A stretch of 27,651 nucleotides of DNA from an uncultured Phycisphaerales bacterium (GTDB lineage: Bacteria; Planctomycetota; Phycisphaerae; Sedimentisphaerales; Anaerobacaceae). The position numbers and the translations under genes were made by a program. The stretch spans positions 1-27,651 of the forward strand of contig CALEZT010000024.1 in NCBI GenBank assembly GCA_937927975.1, in the 5' to 3' direction. Below are positions 22,966 to 27,651 of the stretch, piece by piece (within the stretch, counting starts at the first letter, position 1; each line of letters starts with the position of its first letter). The notes under the pieces are model-generated. The model did no database searches. It was not told the DNA's origin and saw only the letters and a list, made by a program, of their open reading frames with translations.

Positions 22966-24906
22966 ATGCCCAAGTCCGACGACAGACAAGTGGATGCAAC
23001 GCGGAAGAAGCCAAAGGCTCTCACCGTTTCCGCGTCGTCGCTTTCTTGCCTCCTTCTCCTTCTCACTTTCTTCCTCTACCTCTGGCTGGTCGTGGAGCCG
23101 CGTCTGATCTACTACTGTTTTGGTACGATCCTTCCAGATACTCACCAATTTGCGATAGGCTGGTCCGCTCTCAGGGATGCCTTGGACCTGCCTGGCGGAT
23201 TCATCGCCCACCTCTCCGCGTTCTTGTCGGTCGGATTCCATCGATCCTGGCTGGGGGCCGCGATCATCGTTCTGGCGGGAGCGAGTCTGGCGGAATTGAC
23301 CCGGCGACATCTGGTGAAGGCCGGGCTCGCCCGCGCGACGATTCCCGCCCTTCTCCCTGCGGTCGCCCTCTTCCTGATCTACAGCGACTACAAACACCCG
23401 TTGCCCTCTGCGATGACCGCATCCTCAGGGCTGCTCCTGTCCCTGCTCTTCGAGCGACTGCCCTTGCGTCGCTCAGGGACTCGCGTCGCGGCATTCTGTC
23501 TCATAGCGGCAGTCGCATTCTGGCTATGCGGCCCGGCGGCCCTGCTGGTGTTCGCGATCATGACCTTGCTCTACGCTGCCTTCCTTCGCGGAGGCTGGCC
23601 CACGGCGGTTCTCGCACTGCCGGCCGCGGCGATGGTCGCCTGGCTTCTCTCGGAGCACCTGTTCCTCATGCCTGTGCGCCAGGCCTTCCGCAGTTTTGCC
23701 ACCCTGCCCTCGATAACAGGCATCAGTCCCTTCTTTCGGGCCCAGCACTGGCTGTTGTATGGCTTCGCGCCGGTGGCCTCTCTGTTGACGCTCGCGGGGA
23801 AGCGTTTGCTTGCCCGAAAGGAACACAGACCCGCCGCCCATCCGCCACGAGCCAAGGGCCGAGCCCAGCGAGTCCAAACGAAGCCAATGAGGTCGTTGGC
23901 GACCGCCCTTGCGAAGGCCTCTCTTGCGGTCTTCCCGACCGCAATAATGATTCTGGGGCTGTACTTCACACGGGAGGACCTCCGAAAGCCCTACCTCGCC
24001 TCGAACTACTATTGGCATCTGAAGCAATGGGACAAGATTGTCGAACTCGCCCAGCAATTGCCCAAGACCAGGACCCATCCTTACGTGAACCACGACATCC
24101 TGAGGGCCCTCTATCATACCGGCAGGCTTGGCTACGACATGTTCCGCTTCCCCCTGGTTCCGGAAGCGCTCCTGCTCACGCACGAGAGCTGGGAGTCCGA
24201 CCTGAGCCAGTTGAAACTCAGCGATCTGTTCCTGGAGTTGGGCCATGTCAACATGGCCCAGAAGCTGGCGTCGGAGCTGGTGGCCGTCAAAGGCAGTCTG
24301 GGCCCGGCTATCGAGGAAATGGCGTGGATCAGCATCGTCAAAGGACACCCCGCCACCGCCAGGGTCTATCTGGAGGCCTTGAGGATGGACCCGATCCGAC
24401 GCGACGAGGCAGAGTCTCTCCTGCATGGCTTGGACAAGGGTTTCACGCCGCAACAGATGGACCGTGTCGCCAGAATCCGTTCCTGCCTGCTCGCTGAGAA
24501 CGCAGGAACGACCGGACCTGAGGGCGTGGATCAGTGGCTGACGGCGCTGGTCGAGCACAACCCCCAGAATCGCATGGCCTTCGAGTACCTCATGGCGTGT
24601 CATCTCCTGACCGGTCGCGTGGAGAAGATCGCCGAGAACGTCAAGAGACTCGAAGCCCTCGGCTACCGGTCCATCCCCATTCTTTATGAGGAGGCCCTGG
24701 CGATCCATTACGGCGGACTGGGCCGCCTGCAGGATCTGGCCCGAATCCCTGTGAGCCCGCAAACGGTCCAAAGATATGGGACCTTCCTGCAGCTTCGCAG
24801 TTCCATGCGGCCACAGAATGAGCAGGCGGTGCTCAACGTTCTGATCCGCGACTTCGGCGCCAGCTACTTCTTCTACTACTCCTTCGGCCGGGTCGGGGTG
24901 ATGTAG
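22966..24906 (+). CDS. DUF6057-family membrane protein with TPR-like C-terminal half
   Basis: 646 residues. The N-terminal half has about eight hydrophobic spans, beginning LSCLLLLLTFFLYLWLVV and including AIIVLAGASLAELT, IPALLPAVALFLIYS, VAAFCLIAAVAFWLCG, AALLVFAIMTLLYAAFL and AVFPTAIMILGLYF. The C-terminal half from about 345 is soluble and helix-rich with TPR-like spacing (ASNYYWHLKQWDKIVELAQQ, LFLELGHVNMAQKLASELV, MAFEYLMACHLLTGRVEKI), and ends FGASYFFYYSFGRVGVM. The layout and the C-terminal FGxSYFFYYSFG fit DUF6057, a family of unknown function also found in Bacteroidota. AGGA lies 8 bases upstream of ATG 22966. Pairing with a PD40 lipoprotein suggests a shared envelope function. No clear terminator follows. 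Confidence 0.85.
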   Translation: MPKSDDRQVDATRKKPKALTVSASSLSCLLLLLTFFLYLWLVVEPRLIYYCFGTILPDTHQFAIGWSALRDALDLPGGFIAHLSAFLSVGFHRSWLGAAIIVLAGASLAELTRRHLVKAGLARATIPALLPAVALFLIYSDYKHPLPSAMTASSGLLLSLLFERLPLRRSGTRVAAFCLIAAVAFWLCGPAALLVFAIMTLLYAAFLRGGWPTAVLALPAAAMVAWLLSEHLFLMPVRQAFRSFATLPSITGISPFFRAQHWLLYGFAPVASLLTLAGKRLLARKEHRPAAHPPRAKGRAQRVQTKPMRSLATALAKASLAVFPTAIMILGLYFTREDLRKPYLASNYYWHLKQWDKIVELAQQLPKTRTHPYVNHDILRALYHTGRLGYDMFRFPLVPEALLLTHESWESDLSQLKLSDLFLELGHVNMAQKLASELVAVKGSLGPAIEEMAWISIVKGHPATARVYLEALRMDPIRRDEAESLLHGLDKGFTPQQMDRVARIRSCLLAENAGTTGPEGVDQWLTALVEHNPQNRMAFEYLMACHLLTGRVEKIAENVKRLEALGYRSIPILYEEALAIHYGGLGRLQDLARIPVSPQTVQRYGTFLQLRSSMRPQNEQAVLNVLIRDFGASYFFYYSFGRVGVM

Positions 24907-25439
24907 TCCTCATCACAGCCATCCTCCATCCGGCGCCGGGGCCTGTTTCTCCTGCCCACGCCTCTGCGTCCGAGAAAAAAGTGTTGCAGTCCCTCTCTCC
25001 ATTTGGTACAAGGGATTTGGACTGTTGGGTGAAGCCGCCTCCGTGGCATGTGTTGTCGCAGCGTCGGTGTGGAAAGCTGCGGCTCTGGATCCACAGGAGA
25101 CGCTCAGAATCGCACGTCCCATATCATGATCGGAGGACGAGTCGGAGTGTGCTCTGGGACGCACACAGATCAACAGAAGCATTGGATGCGCGTTTCCGCC
25201 GCATGCCGGGTCCTTTCTACTCATTCCTTCGAGATCCGTTTTCTACAGGAAGGAGGTGATTCAGCCGATACAACCCTCACAGAATGCCGAGGAGGAGGAA
25301 GTTTGCAGTAGGCAGTTCAGGTCGTGTGGATGCACAGCCAAAATTGGTTTTTCCTGTTGGAACACAAGTGCGGAGGGATGCATGCCCTGGCGTGTGGTCC
25401 GGGCATCGATGTGGCAATCGTCTAAGAAGGAGAGTTCCT
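24907..25439 (+). other. 533-base non-coding leader of the LamG gene
   Basis: No gene or known riboswitch is recognised. A weak promoter candidate is TTGCAG (24984-24989), 17 bases, TACAAG (25007-25012), which would give a leader of over 400 bases. TGTGGA/TCCACA with an inner AGC-TGCG-GCT hairpin lies near 25070-25100. Three Shine-Dalgarno-like tracts follow: AAGGAGGTGAT at 25250, GAGGAGGAGG near 25289 and the functional AGGAG at 25428-25432. The LamG frame is open back to 25260 with an in-frame ATG at 25284, but that start lacks a properly spaced ribosome site. Confidence 0.5.
25250..25266 (+). promoter_or_regulatory. Element complementary to the 16S rRNA 3' end
   Basis: AAGGAGGTGATTCAGCC equals the complement of the bacterial 16S rRNA 3' terminus at 16 of 17 positions (single difference T25261; the first 11 bases are exact). 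Similarity to the antisense 16S strand ends right after it, so this is not a piece of an rRNA gene. No start codon lies 5-12 bases downstream. Confidence 0.5.
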
Positions 25440-27651
25440 ATGAACAAGTGCAGCAGTCTGGTCCTGTTGGCGGGGATTCTGGCCCTGACCTTCGGGGGTG
25501 CCGCGTACGGCGCGTACAACCCTCTGAAGGACCCCGCAATCATCGGCTGGTGGACGTGCGATGAAGGCGCCGGCGAAGTGGTCGCCGACTCGTCCCCGCT
25601 GGGTCACAATGGCAAATTCATCAATGGTTCGCCGGTCTGGCGGACCGGCATGTACGGCAACGCCATCACCCTGAACGGCCCCACGCTGGTTGAAGTCCCG
25701 GCGATGGGCCTGACGCTCAGCCAGGCCACGATGGCCGCCTGGCTCTTTGCCCCGGCGGCGCAGCCGGAGTGGGCTTCCATCATCATGCACCGAGGCCCCG
25801 GTCCTGCGTCCGGCTTCAACCTGCTGGCCGACCGCCAATTGGCGTATCACTGGAACGACGCCTCCACTACCTGGAGTTACCGTGGAAACGTCCTGCATCC
25901 CCTCAATGAGTGGACACACGTCGCACTGACGGTTGACCCCGCCAAAGCGACGTTCTACCTCAACGGCGAGCAGCGAGCTGTCAATACGGTCAGCCACCCC
26001 GCTTGCGCCTGGGACGGCCCGATTTGGCTGGGCGGCGATGGCGGCGCGTCCTGGACGGCCCGCCGTATGAGCGGCGGCTCTCTGGACGATGTCTGCTTCT
26101 TCAGCCGCGCGATGACGGTGGAAGAGGTCCAGGCCCTCATGTTGGGTCTTTCGGATCCCGCCCTGGCCGGCGAACCGAGCCCTGCCGACGAGGCGACCGA
26201 TGTGCCTGCCGATTCCGTTCTCAGTTGGAAGGCAGGAGAAACCGCTACCTCGCGCGATGTCTATTTCGGCACGTCGCAGGCGGACGTCACCGACGCCACG
26301 CGGGCCAATCCCAAGGGCGTCCTCGTGAGCCAGGGACAGACCGCCACGACGTTCGACCCCGCCGGCCTGGCGTTCGGCCAGACCTATTACTGGCGAGTGG
26401 ACGAGGTTGACGCCGCCGGAACGATCCTGACGGGAAGCGTCTGGTCCTTCACCGCCGAGCCGGCCGCCTATCCGATCCAGGGGGTCATGGCCAAGGCCTC
26501 CAGCCAGAGCCGGGCCGACACCGGTCCCGAGAACACGGTCAATGGCTCCGGCCTTGCCAACGATCAGCACTCGGTCAATCTCAACCAGATGTGGATGAGC
26601 TCGGACAAGCCGCTGCCCAACTGGATTCAGTACGAATTCGACAAGGTCTACCAGGTCGCGGAACTGTGGGTCTGGAACTCCAACCAGGTCGTGGAGCCCT
26701 TCGTCGGCTTCGGCGCCAAGAGCGTCACGATCGAGTACTCCCTCGACGGCGACACCTGGACCCAGCTCGAGAACGTCCCTGAGTTCAGCCAGGCCAACGG
26801 CATGCCCACCTACACCGCCAACACGATCGTCGATTTCGGCGGCGCGATGGCGAAGTTCGTCAAGCTGACGATCAACGGCACCTGGGGCGGCGTGGTCAAG
26901 CAGACCAGTCTGGCCGAGGTCCGGTTCTTCTACAAACCCGTCCAGGCCAGAGAGCCCGTGCCCGCCGACGGCGCGACGGACGTCCTCCTGACCGCCTCGC
27001 TGGATTGGCGGCCCGGACGCGAGGCCACCTCGCACAAGGTCTTCTTCGGGACCGATAGTGACGCGGTCGCCGCAGGCACCGCTGCAGCCAGCACTGTGAG
27101 CAAGCATGGCTACACCCCGTCTTCCATGACCTTCGGCACCCAGTACTTCTGGAGAGTCGATGAGGTCGGCCCCACCACGTACGAAGGCGACGTCTGGAGC
27201 TTCACCTCCCAGGAATTCGCGCCCATCGACGATTTCGAGGGCTACACCGACGACGAAGGCAGCCGGATCTATGAGTTCTGGTTCGACGGCATCGCCGACG
27301 CCGCGTTGGGTGGTTCCACCGTTGGCTATATGGAGGCCCCGTTCGCCGAGAGGACCGTCGTCCACGCCGGCAAGCAGGCCATGCCTTTCGCCTACGACAA
27401 CACCAAGACCCCGTTCTTCAGCGAGGCGGTCAAGGAGTTCGGCACGAACCAGAACTGGACCGACTCGGGCGCGACGGAACTGTCCGTCTGGACCCGCGGT
27501 CGGGCGGCCCTGACCACCACGGCTGTCACCGAGACCGGCGGCAAGATGTCCCTCACCGGCGCCGGCGCCGACATCTGGAACAACTCCGATGAGTTCACCT
27601 ACGCCTACAAGACCCTCACCGGCGACGGCAGCCTGATCGCTCGCGTGACCA
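25440..27651 (+). CDS. Large secreted LamG / FN3-like / discoidin multidomain protein, 3'-truncated by window end
   Basis: At least 737 residues, open to the last base. ATG 25440 has a perfect AGGAG 7 bases upstream and gives a Sec signal peptide (MNKCSSLVLLAGILALTFGG, cleavage near residue 24). Domains in order: a LamG/concanavalin-A-like lectin domain about 36-235 (WWTCDEGAGEVVADSS, EWTHVALTVDP, GSLDDVCFFSRAM); an FN3-like repeat about 243-340 (PSPADEATDVPADSVLSW, DVYFGTS, YYWRVDEV, SVWSFT); an F5/8-type C (discoidin) domain about 349-499 (WIQYEFDKVYQVAELWVWN, VKLTINGTW); a second FN3-like repeat about 501-592; then a beta-sandwich starting IDDFEGYTDDEGSRIY and running into a DUF1349-like region (GADIWNNSDEFTYAYK). 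It is probably a carbohydrate-binding surface or extracellular protein. No catalytic domain is seen in the visible part. Confidence 0.92.
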   Translation, partial: MNKCSSLVLLAGILALTFGGAAYGAYNPLKDPAIIGWWTCDEGAGEVVADSSPLGHNGKFINGSPVWRTGMYGNAITLNGPTLVEVPAMGLTLSQATMAAWLFAPAAQPEWASIIMHRGPGPASGFNLLADRQLAYHWNDASTTWSYRGNVLHPLNEWTHVALTVDPAKATFYLNGEQRAVNTVSHPACAWDGPIWLGGDGGASWTARRMSGGSLDDVCFFSRAMTVEEVQALMLGLSDPALAGEPSPADEATDVPADSVLSWKAGETATSRDVYFGTSQADVTDATRANPKGVLVSQGQTATTFDPAGLAFGQTYYWRVDEVDAAGTILTGSVWSFTAEPAAYPIQGVMAKASSQSRADTGPENTVNGSGLANDQHSVNLNQMWMSSDKPLPNWIQYEFDKVYQVAELWVWNSNQVVEPFVGFGAKSVTIEYSLDGDTWTQLENVPEFSQANGMPTYTANTIVDFGGAMAKFVKLTINGTWGGVVKQTSLAEVRFFYKPVQAREPVPADGATDVLLTASLDWRPGREATSHKVFFGTDSDAVAAGTAAASTVSKHGYTPSSMTFGTQYFWRVDEVGPTTYEGDVWSFTSQEFAPIDDFEGYTDDEGSRIYEFWFDGIADAALGGSTVGYMEAPFAERTVVHAGKQAMPFAYDNTKTPFFSEAVKEFGTNQNWTDSGATELSVWTRGRAALTTTAVTETGGKMSLTGAGADIWNNSDEFTYAYKTLTGDGSLIARVT

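Noticed and set aside
25250..25266. Remnant of a 16S rRNA gene on the minus strand
   Set aside because: Similarity stops after about 17 bases; the adjoining bases do not continue into the conserved 16S 3' domain.
24907..25439. Known riboswitch (c-di-GMP, cobalamin, TPP or similar) in the LamG leader
   Set aside because: None of the conserved core sequences I know for these classes could be found by eye; only generic hairpins are present.
25256..25564. 102-codon frame starting at a GTG inside the 16S-complementary element
   Set aside because: It runs out of frame into the well-supported LamG gene, has no family resemblance and its start has no properly spaced ribosome site.

Overview
The window looks like a contig end from a draft or metagenome assembly of a Gram-negative, LPS-making, high-GC planctomycete-type bacterium (class Phycisphaerae, perhaps Sedimentisphaerales). 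This is inferred from gene content: a Kdo synthase, an HYExAFE-family protein, DUF4956 and VTC-domain proteins, a CotH secretory kinase with a lamin-tail domain, and a giant LamG/discoidin/FN3-like secreted protein. No rRNA, tRNA, CRISPR array or insertion sequence was recognised. The first 45 bases are Illumina library adapter with an 8-base index, not biological DNA.

Layout. Plus-strand genes lie at both ends, with one long minus-strand block between them. Plus 46-3262: a 5'-truncated membrane protein and a membrane-bound NDP-sugar 4,6-dehydratase. 3263-3620: a non-coding stretch packed with short perfect inverted repeats plus the terminator of a Xer recombinase. Minus 3621-5042: XerC-like recombinase and a small unknown protein. 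Minus 5286-10306: leuS, a CYTH-domain protein, kdsA and a radical SAM protein, tightly packed as an operon. Minus 10598-18613: an envelope cluster of CotH kinase, then VTC polyphosphate polymerase, DUF4956 membrane protein, HlyD-type adaptor, TolC-type outer-membrane lipoprotein and a secreted lamin-tail-like protein. Minus 18704-20984: YkgJ-type cysteine-cluster protein, hisS and an HYExAFE protein behind a clear sigma70-like promoter. Plus 21266-24906: promoter, a short terminated leader or small RNA, a CxxCH/beta-propeller lipoprotein and a DUF6057 membrane protein. Plus 24907-27651: a 533-base non-coding leader and a large secreted LamG protein cut by the window end.

The most interesting system is the 10.6-18.6 kb cluster. 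VTC, DUF4956, HlyD and TolC are in that order with overlaps or gaps of a few bases, behind one good promoter (TTGACT, 18 bp, TAAAAT). An HlyD/TolC pair normally works with an ABC, RND or MFS inner-membrane pump. None is encoded here, and the membrane position is filled by DUF4956 next to a polyphosphate polymerase. This suggests, as inference only, a trans-envelope polyphosphate synthesis or export machine linked to a secreted CotH kinase. The window also holds a second enzyme of the triphosphate-tunnel superfamily (the CYTH protein beside kdsA).

Other points for follow-up are the terminated 72-nt leader RNA before the CxxCH gene, a 17-base element that is 16/17 complementary to the 16S rRNA 3' end in the LamG leader, the palindrome cluster at 3327-3526, and a PD-(D/E)xK-like motif in the HYExAFE protein.
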